A stretch of DNA of 64,000 bases from Prevotella sp. (GTDB lineage: Bacteria > Bacteroidota > Bacteroidia > Bacteroidales > Bacteroidaceae). The DNA lies in NCBI GenBank assembly GCA_017470055.1, contig JAFUFD010000020.1:1-64000 (forward strand), read 5' to 3'. Both the position numbers and the translations under genes were made by a program. Positions 42,586 through 51,358 of the stretch are shown here, piece by piece (position 1 is the first letter of the stretch; each line of letters begins with the position of its first letter). The notes beneath the pieces were generated by a model. The model was given only the letters and a program-made list of their open reading frames with translations. It had not been told where the DNA came from and searched no databases.

Positions 42586-43773
42586 ATGAAAGAACTACAA
42601 CTGAAGTACGGATGTAATCCGAATCAAAAGCCCTCTCGCATCTTTATGGCAGAAGGCGAGTTACCCATCGAAGTGATTAACGGTCGTCCTGGCTATATCA
42701 ATTTCCTCGACGCCTTCAATGCCTGGCAATTAGTGAAGGAACTGAAGGCTGCTACGGGTCTGCCCGCCGCCGCCTCCTTCAAGCACGTCAGCCCTGCCGG
42801 CGCTGCTGTGGGGCTGCCCTTGAGCGACACGCTGAAGAGGATTTACTTCGTGGATGACATCCAAGGACTGGACGATTCGCCCATCGCCTGCGCCTATGCC
42901 AGGGCTCGTGGTGCCGACCGCATGTCATCCTATGGTGACTTCGTGGCACTCTCTGACACCTGCGATGCTACTACCGCACTCATCCTGAAGCGTGAGGTGA
43001 GCGACGGCGTGATTGCTCCCGACTATACCGCAGAGGCTATTGAGATCCTGAAAGACAAGCGTAAGGGAACGTATAACGTCATCAAGATTGACCCGAACTA
43101 CCAGCCCGAGCCTGTAGAGCGTAAGCAGGTGTTCGGCATCACCTTCGAACAGGGACGTAATGAGATCAAACTCGACGATCCTGCCCTGTTTGAGAACATC
43201 CCTACCCAGAATAAGACTTTTACGGACGAGGCGAAGCGTGACCTCATCATCGCCCTCATCACACTGAAATACACCCAGTCGAACTCCGTCTGCTATGTGA
43301 AGGACGGACAGGCTATCGGTATCGGTGCAGGACAGCAGAGCCGCATCCACTGTACCCGCCTTGCTGGTAACAAGGCAGACATCTGGTGGCTCCGTCAGCA
43401 TCCGAAAGTGATGGCACTGCCTTTCAAGGAGGGCATCCGTCGTGCCGACCGTGACAACACCATCGACGTGTATATCTCAGAGGACGAGCACGACGACGTA
43501 TTGCGTGACGGTGCTTGGCAGCAGTTCTTCACCGAGCAGCCTGAGGTGCTGACCCTCGCAGAGAAGAAAGAGTGGATCGCCAAGAACACGAAGGTAGCCT
43601 TAGGCTCTGACGCTTTCTTCCCCTTCGGCGACAACATCGAGCGCGCCCATAAGAGTGGTGTGGAGTTCATCGCACAGGCAGGCGGCAGTGTCCGTGACGA
43701 CCATGTCATCATGACCTGCGACAAATACGGTATCGCCATGGCATTCACGGGTGTCCGTCTCTTCCATCATTAA
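42586..43773 (+). CDS. AICAR formyltransferase, stand-alone (C-terminal half of PurH)
   Basis: Transfers a formyl group from 10-formyl-THF to AICAR, the next-to-last step of IMP synthesis. 395 residues, transformylase domain only: KYGCNPNQKPSRIF, LPAAASFKHVSPAGAAVG (the catalytic Lys-His pair), DDSPIACAYARARGAD, YTQSNSVCYVKDGQAIGIGAGQQSRIHC, LGSDAFFPFGDNIERA, GGSVRDDHVI. The cyclohydrolase partner is 16 kb away at 26092-26685. Promoter is strong and of the housekeeping type. Confidence 0.95.
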   Translation: MKELQLKYGCNPNQKPSRIFMAEGELPIEVINGRPGYINFLDAFNAWQLVKELKAATGLPAAASFKHVSPAGAAVGLPLSDTLKRIYFVDDIQGLDDSPIACAYARARGADRMSSYGDFVALSDTCDATTALILKREVSDGVIAPDYTAEAIEILKDKRKGTYNVIKIDPNYQPEPVERKQVFGITFEQGRNEIKLDDPALFENIPTQNKTFTDEAKRDLIIALITLKYTQSNSVCYVKDGQAIGIGAGQQSRIHCTRLAGNKADIWWLRQHPKVMALPFKEGIRRADRDNTIDVYISEDEHDDVLRDGAWQQFFTEQPEVLTLAEKKEWIAKNTKVALGSDAFFPFGDNIERAHKSGVEFIAQAGGSVRDDHVIMTCDKYGIAMAFTGVRLFHH

Positions 43774-43800
43774 ACTATCAGTCCCTAAACCCATTAGTCA

Positions 43801-43998
43801 ATGAGCAAAGAAGACGATTTCCTATCGATTCTGGAGAATGGCATCTCTTTTGGTCGTGGTGGTGGTCCCCGTAAGGAAGACAACAAGGTCAAGACCAAGG
43901 CGAAGAAGAAAAAATACATCACTGGTGCTCACGGTAGCGGCTCTGCGCGGCAGAAGGCGAAATACCGTGAGCAGCGTGCCAACAGGCATAAGAAATAA
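43801..43998 (+). CDS. Small basic protein, unknown function
   Basis: 65 residues: a short acidic start (SKEDDFLSILENGISFG), a GGG hinge, and a strongly basic tail with KAKKKKY and ARQKAKYREQRANRHKK. The profile suggests nucleic-acid or ribosome binding, but I recognise no family. It starts 27 nt after the transformylase stop and ends 22 nt before the GH53 gene, with no promoter between, so it is probably cotranscribed with both. Confidence 0.65.
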   Translation: MSKEDDFLSILENGISFGRGGGPRKEDNKVKTKAKKKKYITGAHGSGSARQKAKYREQRANRHKK

Positions 43999-44020
43999 AA
44001 CACTATAGCAAAAGGAAACT

Positions 44021-45301
44021 ATGAGAAGACATTTACTACTGACAATATTCACCATAATGGCATTGGTAGCCAATGCCCAGAAATATGTGGGAGGCGACAT
44101 CTCCATGTTAACGAAGTATGAGGATGCAGGAGTCGTGTACAAAGACAAAAACGGTACTGCCGTCCAGCCACTTCCGTTCTTTAAGGAACAAGGAATGAAC
44201 GCCATGCGTGTGCGCTTGTTCGTAGACCCCTCGCAGGCTACAGCATATGAAAAGAGAAATGGAGTGTGCCAAGACCTCGATTATGTGAAGGTATTAGGCA
44301 AGCGTATCAAGGATGCAGGTATGAAGTTCATGCTCGATTTCCACTATAGTGACACTTGGGCGGATCCCGCTAAGCAATGGACCCCTAAATCCTGGCTGAC
44401 CCTAAGTGACGAGGAACTGTACACTAAGATATACAACTATACCAAGGAATGCCTACAGGCTTTAGTGGCAGCAGGGGCTGAGCCTGACTTTATTCAAACA
44501 GGTAACGAGATCTCTTATGGTATGCTTTATGGAGAAGGAATCATCAAGACAAATACAGCAACAGAAACGACATACCAAGAGTCATCGTCAACCTATAAGA
44601 AATGCTACACCTCCAGTACGGCTAACTGGGAACGTTTCACTACCCTATTGAAAAAAGCAGGTCAGGCCTGCCGTGAAATCTGTCCCAATGCAAAAATCAT
44701 TCTACATACCGAACGTACCGCCCAACCCACTACGTTAACGGCATTCTATGACAGGATGCTTGCAGCGGTAGTAGACTACGATATTATCGGATTGAGTTAC
44801 TATCCTGCCTATCACAAAGATTTAGCCACGCTGGAGTCTGCGTTAGTAGCCCTTGAGAACAATAACTATGGCAAAGACATCATGATTGTCGAGACGGGTT
44901 ACTGTTATGCGTGGGCTCTTCCTAGAACAACCTATGACTACACTGCCATATTTCCTTATTCCGAAGAGGGACAACGCCAATTCACTGCTGACCTCATTAC
45001 CAAACTGAACGCACATGAGAGTGTGAAAGGACTCTTCTGGTGGTGGCCCGAGGATAATGGCAATAAGAACGTAACCGATGGATGGTGGAATGCGGGTCTC
45101 TTCAACCATAACACAGGTAAGCCCTACGCTGCCCTCTATGAGTTAAAGAATTTCTTAGACGGTAGTTCCGGCATCAGCAGTCTTAAGTACGCTGCTCCTG
45201 AGGACAACACCTGGTACGACCTGAGTGGAAAACGGATGACCAATAAGCCCACCTCGAAGGGTATCTATATCAACAATGGACGAAAGGTTATCGTCAAATA
45301 A
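44021..45301 (+). CDS. Secreted GH53 endo-beta-1,4-galactanase
   Basis: Cleaves beta-1,4-galactan side chains of pectin. 426 residues: signal peptide (1-19, ending LVANAQ), then the family 53 barrel with GGDISMLTKYEDAG, MNAMRVRLFVDPS, KFMLDFHYSDTWADPAKQ, FIQTGNEISYGMLYG (acid/base Glu), YDIIGLSYYP, IMIVETGYCYAW (nucleophile Glu), GLFWWWPEDNG. The last 45 residues (YDLSGKRM...KGIYINNGRKVIVK) resemble the C-terminal segment of many Prevotella secreted proteins and the end of type IX secretion signals. It appears to lack its own promoter. Its A/T content is higher than that of the purine gene upstream. Confidence 0.93.
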   Translation: MRRHLLLTIFTIMALVANAQKYVGGDISMLTKYEDAGVVYKDKNGTAVQPLPFFKEQGMNAMRVRLFVDPSQATAYEKRNGVCQDLDYVKVLGKRIKDAGMKFMLDFHYSDTWADPAKQWTPKSWLTLSDEELYTKIYNYTKECLQALVAAGAEPDFIQTGNEISYGMLYGEGIIKTNTATETTYQESSSTYKKCYTSSTANWERFTTLLKKAGQACREICPNAKIILHTERTAQPTTLTAFYDRMLAAVVDYDIIGLSYYPAYHKDLATLESALVALENNNYGKDIMIVETGYCYAWALPRTTYDYTAIFPYSEEGQRQFTADLITKLNAHESVKGLFWWWPEDNGNKNVTDGWWNAGLFNHNTGKPYAALYELKNFLDGSSGISSLKYAAPEDNTWYDLSGKRMTNKPTSKGIYINNGRKVIVK

Positions 45302-45302
45302 C

Positions 45303-45337
45303 AAAAAAGCGGAGCGCAATCACAGTGCTCCGCTTTT
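45303..45337. terminator. Bidirectional terminator between GH53 and the TolC-type gene
   Basis: AAAAGCGGAGC (45305-45315) pairs with GCTCCGCTTTT (45327-45337). Both strands read a GC-rich stem ending in T residues. Confidence 0.85.
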
Positions 45338-45363
45338 CGTTTCAATAACAAGAGTGTGTTTAT

Positions 45364-46689
45364 TTAAAAATCCAATTCCTTCCCCCGATAGAAATCAAGG
45401 AGAGTAGTCTGATAGAGGTATTCGTAACGAGCCTGCACGAGATCGCTCTCCGCTTTCAGAAAACGGTTCTTCGCCTCGTTGAACTCCGTGATATTCGCCT
45501 TACCGTTCTCATATTTTGCCTGGGCAAGCGTGAAAGCATCCTCACTTGACTGGCGGGCTGCCTCACTGCTCTCATACTTCGCCTGAGCGGCGACTGCGTT
45601 ATAGTACACCTGCTGGATCTCCTTGTAAAGCGTCTTCTTCACGTTATCGAGTTGCAGTTGCTGTGTCTCACGGTCGATACGTGCCGAACGGATGCTGTTG
45701 CGAGTCGAGAAGCGGTTGAAGATAGGGACGTTCAGATTCAGTCCAATATACTGTGCGAAGTTGTTCTTCAACTGGGTACCAAAGCCATCCTGTGGCATGC
45801 CACTCGTCTTATAATAGTTGGTCTGCAAGCCACCACTTAAGGAGAGTGTCGGATAAAGTCCTGCCTGTGCTATCTTGATACTTTTCTCCGTGGCATCAAG
45901 ACGTAACTGCTCCGCCTTGACCTCTGGTTTGAAAGCAAGCGCTTCGGCAAAGACGATATCGGGATTAGCAGGTGTCAGTGATGTATAGGGAGCCGTAGGA
46001 CGTACCACCGAGAATCCATCGGGGGTGGGCAGTTCCAACAACTGCGTCAGGGCAAGCAGCGACAACTGGAGATTGTTATGCGCCTGAGTCGCCGTCAACT
46101 GGCTCTGCGCCAGAGTCGCCTTCTGCTGCGACACCTCGGCACCACTCGCCTTCCCATTCTCCAAGAAGGATCTCAGGCGTGCCACCTGCATGGAGTCTAT
46201 CTCCACCTGACGCACAGCGACATCGGCTATCTCCATGTCATAGAGTATCTGGACGTAAGCCTGTGCCACCTGCATACGGATATCATTCTTCGCTTTCTCC
46301 AAGTCCTGCGTCGCCGCCTCCAGGTTCAACTGGTTGAGTTTGATGGTATTGGGAATCTGGAAACCGGTAAACAAAGGCACACTGGTACCAATGCCGAATG
46401 ACGTGCTGCTGGTGCTGCGGTTCGTATAGGTGTTATCCATCGTCAACCCACGCCCAAAGGAGAACGACTCCCCCGCCTGTGCGTTCAAGTCAGGCAAACG
46501 GCTGTTCTTTGCCGTTGACAACTGCAGTTCCTGCTGACGACGCTGATTGTCTCGCTGCTGGATGCCCAGATTATGACTGATGGCATACTCCGTGCACTGA
46601 CGTAGTGTCCATGCTTGCTGGGCTATGCAATCTATAGATACTAAATCCCCTAAGACTGCTATAATTACTATAAATGCTCGCCTCATCAC
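45364..46689 (-). CDS. TolC-family outer membrane efflux protein
   Basis: 441-residue outer membrane channel of the TolC family with a signal peptide (about 1-23) and two internally similar halves: WTLRQCTEYAISHNLGIQQRDNQRRQQELQ at the start, SGAEVSQQKATLAQSQLTATQAHNNL, then FALKPEVKAEQLRLDATEKSIKIAQAGLYPTLSL (seen as AFKPEVKAEQLRLDATEKS) and the final KANITEFNEAKNRFLKAESDLVQARYEYL region. It ends the efflux operon and is followed by a terminator. Confidence 0.93.
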   Translation of the reverse strand: MMRRAFIVIIAVLGDLVSIDCIAQQAWTLRQCTEYAISHNLGIQQRDNQRRQQELQLSTAKNSRLPDLNAQAGESFSFGRGLTMDNTYTNRSTSSTSFGIGTSVPLFTGFQIPNTIKLNQLNLEAATQDLEKAKNDIRMQVAQAYVQILYDMEIADVAVRQVEIDSMQVARLRSFLENGKASGAEVSQQKATLAQSQLTATQAHNNLQLSLLALTQLLELPTPDGFSVVRPTAPYTSLTPANPDIVFAEALAFKPEVKAEQLRLDATEKSIKIAQAGLYPTLSLSGGLQTNYYKTSGMPQDGFGTQLKNNFAQYIGLNLNVPIFNRFSTRNSIRSARIDRETQQLQLDNVKKTLYKEIQQVYYNAVAAQAKYESSEAARQSSEDAFTLAQAKYENGKANITEFNEAKNRFLKAESDLVQARYEYLYQTTLLDFYRGKELDF

Positions 46690-47802
46690 TTACTCCTCCT
46701 TCGTCTCTGCAACAATTTGCGGACCACGTACCTTGTCCTTGGTGGTCAGTCCTTTCTTGACCTCGATATTCACACCGTCGCTAAGTCCTGTGGTTACCGC
46801 ACGACGCTCATACTCTTTCTTCGCGCCCGTACCTTTTATAATATATACAAAGGTGGAGTCGCCAGAAAACTCAATGGCGCTCTCAGGAATGGTCAGCGCC
46901 TTCGCCACTTGGGCAAGGACAATCTCCGCATTAGCGGAATAGCCGGAACGCAACTTATCATCTTTCGCCACCTTCACCGCCGCCTTGATCTCAAACTGGT
47001 TGGCACCGTTATTCTCCACAGCCTTGGGGGAGATATACTCCAAAGAGGCGTCGAACTTCAAGTCCTGCAAAGCACCTATGGTAATCTTCATCGGCATGCC
47101 ACTATACAACTGTCCCACCTCTGTCTCGTCGATATTACCACGGAAGATGAGGTCGTTCATATTAGCCACCGAGGCAATCGTGGTACCGTCGTTGAACGTA
47201 TTGCTGTTGATGACGGAGTTACCCACCTTCACTGGGATATCGAGAATGATACCGCTAATGGTGGAGCGGACAAGGGTGGACGACGCACTGGCATTCGACC
47301 TTGACACGCCATCACGGACTACCTGCAAGGCATCCTGTGAGGCAGAGACCTCTTCCTTCGCCTGATTCATCGCCTGTTTGATCTTGTCAAACTCATCAGC
47401 GGACACCAGTTGCTGGTCGTAGAGGTTCTTCTCTCGCTCATAGTCCACCTGCGCCTGCTTCAAGTTGATGTTAGCAAGGCGCACACGACTCTCCGCCGAA
47501 CTGAGTTGTGCCATATCAGGAATGACCTTCACCTTGGCAATAATCTCACCAGCCTGCACATAGTCACCTGGCTCCTTCAGCAGTTCTGTGATGATACCAC
47601 TGATCTGCGGCTTGACGTTCACCTCGTTGCGAGGCTCTATCTTACCCGTGATGATGGTGGTCTTCCTCACCTCGTTCATCGCAGGCGTGAACTCGTTATA
47701 CACAATCTCCTTAGGTTGTGACTTCTGCCACAGGAACACGAAGGTCCCAATGAAGATCAAAGCAATGATTGTTGCGATAATCAGTTTTCTGTACTTTTTC
47801 AT
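46690..47802 (-). CDS. MacA-type periplasmic adaptor (HlyD family)
   Basis: 370-residue membrane-fusion protein linking inner membrane ABC permease to the TolC channel. One N-terminal membrane anchor (about 8-25), lipoyl half-motifs (VKPQISGIITELLKEPGDYVQAGEIIAKV across residues 63-91), an alpha-hairpin (about 95-160), and beta-barrel and membrane-proximal domains (LIFRGNIDETEVGQLYSG; VPESAIEF-like segment TIPESAIEF). The stop abuts the TolC-type start with no gap. Confidence 0.93.
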   Translation of the reverse strand: MKKYRKLIIATIIALIFIGTFVFLWQKSQPKEIVYNEFTPAMNEVRKTTIITGKIEPRNEVNVKPQISGIITELLKEPGDYVQAGEIIAKVKVIPDMAQLSSAESRVRLANINLKQAQVDYEREKNLYDQQLVSADEFDKIKQAMNQAKEEVSASQDALQVVRDGVSRSNASASSTLVRSTISGIILDIPVKVGNSVINSNTFNDGTTIASVANMNDLIFRGNIDETEVGQLYSGMPMKITIGALQDLKFDASLEYISPKAVENNGANQFEIKAAVKVAKDDKLRSGYSANAEIVLAQVAKALTIPESAIEFSGDSTFVYIIKGTGAKKEYERRAVTTGLSDGVNIEVKKGLTTKDKVRGPQIVAETKEE

Positions 47803-47835
47803 ATTGTTTGTTTTTTCGATATTACGATATTGTGA

Positions 47836-49098
47836 TTATTCATCCCGCATGGCGTCGACAGGTTTGATGCTCATGGCACGGGAGGCGGGGGCAAGTCCAG
47901 CAAGGACACCCATCAGACTGACCATCAGGGCTGCGGCAATTGCCGTCCAGAAGCCCACTTGGAAATGAGCGGTAATCATTCCATCCTCCATATTCCCTAC
48001 CTCTACCATCTGCAGGATGGCGACGGCAAAGAGAATACCACTCATACCTGCCACAAGAGTTAATACAATACTCTCTGAGATAATCTGTGAGAGGATCATC
48101 CTCGGAGTGGCACCGATGGCACGGCGAATACCTATTTCCGTCGTTCGCTCACGCACCGTCACCATCATGATATTCGACACACCAATGGCTCCGGCAAGCA
48201 ATGTTCCCAAGCCAACCAGCCAGATGAGGAAGTTGACACCTCGGAAGAGATTGTCAAGCAACTGGAAGAGCACCTCGGTATTGAACACCATCGCCCCTTG
48301 CTCGTCAGTCGGGTCCACGTAATGGGCACGGGCTATGGTCTCACGGATACGGGGTGACAAGCGGCTCATCACCACACCATCACGCCCGGTAACGGCTATC
48401 ATATCCACCTCAGAGCCACGATTGTAGGTCTGCTGTACCAAGGTCAGCGGCAACGTGATCTTCTCCTCGGCACGCCCGTTGAAATTCATACCGCCACTGG
48501 CATTATAGTCTACCCCTATCACCTCGTAATAGGTGGAGTCCACACGGATGCTTTTCCCACAGGGGTCGCCACCGTCCTTAAACAGGTCCTTATAGATTTT
48601 CTTACCTAACACACATACCTTACGATGCTGTTGCATATCCATCTGGTTGATGTAACGACCATAATACAGTCGTGGCGCCACAATATCCGCATATTCCGGG
48701 GTCACACCCTGAATACGTGGGGTGGTCTTCTGGTCACCATAATAGGCGGTATTCGTAGTACCCCACGAGCCAAACAACACAGGGGCAATCGTCTTGAGTT
48801 CCGGGACACGCTGACGCAATCTCTCTATGTCGTTATAATCCATCGCCCACCAGCGGCCCTTGCGGAATCCCTTATAGGGCTTCGTTGTCTGTTGCGCCCA
48901 TATCATCGCCGTATTCTGGGCAAAGCCCTCGAAGTTCTGGTTCAGTTTCTCTTTTAATCCCTGACCTCCGCCAATCAGTGCCACGAGCATGAAGACCCCC
49001 CAGAACACGCCAAAGCCAGTGAGGAACGAGCGTGACTTATTACGGGTCAGCGTATCGATAATTTCTCTGTAACTGTCAACATCTATTCTCATAGTCAA
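47836..49098 (-). CDS. MacB-type ABC permease, second copy
   Basis: 420-residue permease with one N-terminal helix, a large periplasmic MacB domain (about 45-280) and three C-terminal helices (FtsX domain; LGTLLAGAIGVSNIMMVTVRERTTEIGIRRAIGATP). No ATPase domain is attached; the ATPase is a separate gene upstream. It overlaps the preceding permease gene by 4 nt and likely pairs with it as a heterodimer. Confidence 0.93.
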   Translation of the reverse strand: MTMRIDVDSYREIIDTLTRNKSRSFLTGFGVFWGVFMLVALIGGGQGLKEKLNQNFEGFAQNTAMIWAQQTTKPYKGFRKGRWWAMDYNDIERLRQRVPELKTIAPVLFGSWGTTNTAYYGDQKTTPRIQGVTPEYADIVAPRLYYGRYINQMDMQQHRKVCVLGKKIYKDLFKDGGDPCGKSIRVDSTYYEVIGVDYNASGGMNFNGRAEEKITLPLTLVQQTYNRGSEVDMIAVTGRDGVVMSRLSPRIRETIARAHYVDPTDEQGAMVFNTEVLFQLLDNLFRGVNFLIWLVGLGTLLAGAIGVSNIMMVTVRERTTEIGIRRAIGATPRMILSQIISESIVLTLVAGMSGILFAVAILQMVEVGNMEDGMITAHFQVGFWTAIAAALMVSLMGVLAGLAPASRAMSIKPVDAMRDE

Positions 49099-50348
49099 TC
49101 TGCTCTTAATGCCTCAATGGGGCGGATTCGTGATGCTTTATAGGCTGGTATCAGACCTGCGATGGTCCCTGCGATGACCATGACCATCGTCGCCTCGAAA
49201 CAGACATCCAGTCCTACGGTAGGGTTGACGAACATCGTCGCCTTGAAAAGTCCTGTGTCTATCTCGTTATGTCCTAAGGTGGCATCCATATACTCGTTGG
49301 CGAAGATGCCCAACAGCATACCGATATAACCGAAGAAGGTGGTGATGATGACACTCTCCACGATAATCAGGCGGAGGATGCTCCACGGCTTGGCGCCTAT
49401 CGCCTTGCGGATGCCAAACTCATGGGTACGCTCCTTGACAGTAATCAGCATGATATTCGAGACACCCACGATACCACTCAGCAACGTGAACAAGCCTACG
49501 ATCCAGAGGGCGGTGCGGATGATACTGATACCCTGTTGCATTTGCAGGTTCTGGGTGTAGCGGTTCCACAACCAGATAGAACTCTCATCCTCAGGATGCG
49601 CCTGATGGTTGGCATTGATACGCTGGCGGTAGTCTTTCTCAAACTGCTCGTTGGCGTCTTCGGTGTCTAAGCCATGAAACGTGAACTCGATATTCCCCGC
49701 ATTGTCGGTATTGGCGCCATAGATACCCTTGACAGTGGAGTAAGCAGAGAAAGCCTCAGCCTGTCCGTTCTCCTCATCCTTATAGATACCTATGACCTTG
49801 AACATAAAGTCGCCCACCTTGACATCCTTTCCCAACAGGCTCTCATATCCCTTAGGCTCCAGTTCCTTCGCCTGTTTATTACTCAGTACGAGTACCTTGC
49901 GTTTCTCCTGCATATCTACCTGGTTGATGAAGCGACCACAAAGAATCTCCGTCTTGTTAATCTTCGTATGGTTGGGATAGATACCTGTTATCTCCGTACT
50001 GATATACTCCTGTCCATGACTGATGGTAGCAGAGACGCTATAGTTAGCCCCTACCTCATCGACATTTTCCTGAAAGTCAGATGCTGTAGCATCAATATCA
50101 CGTGTCTGCAAACGGATCCAGCGTCCCTCCTTCAGTCCCTGGTAGGGCTTTGAGGTACGACCGCCGAAGACCATCATCGAGTTAGAGAGGAAACGCTCAC
50201 TCTGCTGGAGGTTGGCATTGATGAGTCCGTTGCCTGCCCCCAACAGGACGATGAGCATGAAGATGCCCCAGGCAACGGCGAAGCCTGTCAACCCCGTACG
50301 CAGTTTATTGCGACGAGCCGTCTGCCATATCTCATTCAATAACTCCAT
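49095..50348 (-). CDS. MacB-type ABC permease, first copy
   Basis: 417 residues from ATG 50348 (a frame from 50387 exists but would read further into the ATPase gene). Same layout as the next gene: N-terminal helix (RTGLTGFAVAWGIFMLIVLLGAG), periplasmic MacB domain, then LSGIVGVSNIMLITVKERTHEFGIRKAIGA and the C-terminal helices ending IPAYKASRIRPIEALRAD. It overlaps the ATPase by 17 nt and the second permease by 4 nt, so translation is probably coupled. Confidence 0.93.
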   Translation of the reverse strand: MELLNEIWQTARRNKLRTGLTGFAVAWGIFMLIVLLGAGNGLINANLQQSERFLSNSMMVFGGRTSKPYQGLKEGRWIRLQTRDIDATASDFQENVDEVGANYSVSATISHGQEYISTEITGIYPNHTKINKTEILCGRFINQVDMQEKRKVLVLSNKQAKELEPKGYESLLGKDVKVGDFMFKVIGIYKDEENGQAEAFSAYSTVKGIYGANTDNAGNIEFTFHGLDTEDANEQFEKDYRQRINANHQAHPEDESSIWLWNRYTQNLQMQQGISIIRTALWIVGLFTLLSGIVGVSNIMLITVKERTHEFGIRKAIGAKPWSILRLIIVESVIITTFFGYIGMLLGIFANEYMDATLGHNEIDTGLFKATMFVNPTVGLDVCFEATMVMVIAGTIAGLIPAYKASRIRPIEALRAD

Positions 50349-50991
50349 CTTTGATGCGGATAATACGGTTAGTCTGTTCTCCCACATGAGGGTCGTGGGT
50401 CACGATAATCTGTGTCATTCCCTCGTCGGCATTCAGTTGCTTGAGTAGTTGCATCACCTCTACGGAGGTTTTGGAGTCAAGGGCACCTGTCGGCTCATCG
50501 GCAAGGATAATCTGTGGCTTGGTGATCAAGGCACGGGCAATGGCGACACGCTGTTTCTGTCCGCCAGAGAGTTCGTTGGGATAATGCTCAGCCCAGTCTA
50601 AGAGCCCTAAGCGCTCCAAATACTCTAATGCAAGGGTGTGCCGCTTCTTGCGCGACACCCCTTGATAAAAGAGCGGCAACTCCACATTTTCTACTGCTGT
50701 CTTGAAAGAGATCAAGTTGAATGACTGAAAGATAAAACCTATCATGCGGTTACGATACTCCGCTGCCTTCGACTCGGAGAGGTTCCAGATGGGAGTCCCG
50801 TTCAGGAGATACTCACCAGAGTCATAGTTGTCGAGAATACCTAAGATATTCAGCAGGGTCGACTTGCCAGAGCCTGACGCCCCCATGATGCTGACGAACT
50901 CGCCTTTCTCGATATCGAGCGAGATGCCTTTCAGCACATGGAGCGGTTGTGCGCCCTGATAGGTTTTGTTGATGTCTTTTAAGTGTATCAT
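50332..50991 (-). CDS. LolD/MacB-type ABC ATPase
   Basis: 219-residue nucleotide-binding subunit with Walker A GASGSGKSTLLN, Q-loop FIFQSFNLI, signature LSGGQKQRVAIARAL, Walker B ILADEPTGALD and switch His in VTHDPH. It powers the two MacB-type permeases downstream. The start lies 7 nt after the GntR regulator stop, so regulator and pump share one transcript. Confidence 0.94.
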   Translation of the reverse strand: MIHLKDINKTYQGAQPLHVLKGISLDIEKGEFVSIMGASGSGKSTLLNILGILDNYDSGEYLLNGTPIWNLSESKAAEYRNRMIGFIFQSFNLISFKTAVENVELPLFYQGVSRKKRHTLALEYLERLGLLDWAEHYPNELSGGQKQRVAIARALITKPQIILADEPTGALDSKTSVEVMQLLKQLNADEGMTQIIVTHDPHVGEQTNRIIRIKDGVIE

Positions 50992-50998
50992 ATGTCTC

Positions 50999-51358
50999 TT
51001 AGACGTTATAGGTATCGAAAAGGTTGCATACCTCCTCCTTATTAATTCCTAAAAGTTTCATCTGACGGAACATCTCCGGCATCTTCTGCTCCATGAACTC
51101 CTTCTTACGGGTTTTAAGAATCTGCTTCTTCGCCCCAGGAGTCACGAAATAGCCCAAGCCTCTTTTGTTATATATAACGTTCGCGCGAGCCAGTTCATCA
51201 TAAGCCTTGACGGCGGTATTGGTGTTCACCTCCAGCATCACGGCATACTCCCGGACGGAGGGGATACGGTCGTCATCCTTATAGGTGTCGGCAAGTATCT
51301 CGTCGCAGAGGCGGTCAGCCATCTGGAGGTAAATCGCTTTCTCGTTATTGAATGTCAT
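50999..51358 (-). CDS. GntR-family repressor, YtrA subfamily
   Basis: 119-residue winged-helix regulator: EKAIYLQMADRLCDEILADTY, RIPSVREYAVMLEVNTNTAVKAYDEL (recognition helix), GLGYFVTPGAKKQIL (wing), and a short C-terminal helical dimerisation part with no large effector domain, which is the YtrA type. Start ATG 51358 overlaps the upstream stop in ATGA, so I prefer it to ATG 51370. YtrA proteins repress ABC transporter operons and respond to envelope-active compounds in Bacillus. A matching palindrome lies at the operon promoter (53051-53072). Confidence 0.9.
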   Translation of the reverse strand: MTFNNEKAIYLQMADRLCDEILADTYKDDDRIPSVREYAVMLEVNTNTAVKAYDELARANVIYNKRGLGYFVTPGAKKQILKTRKKEFMEQKMPEMFRQMKLLGINKEEVCNLFDTYNV

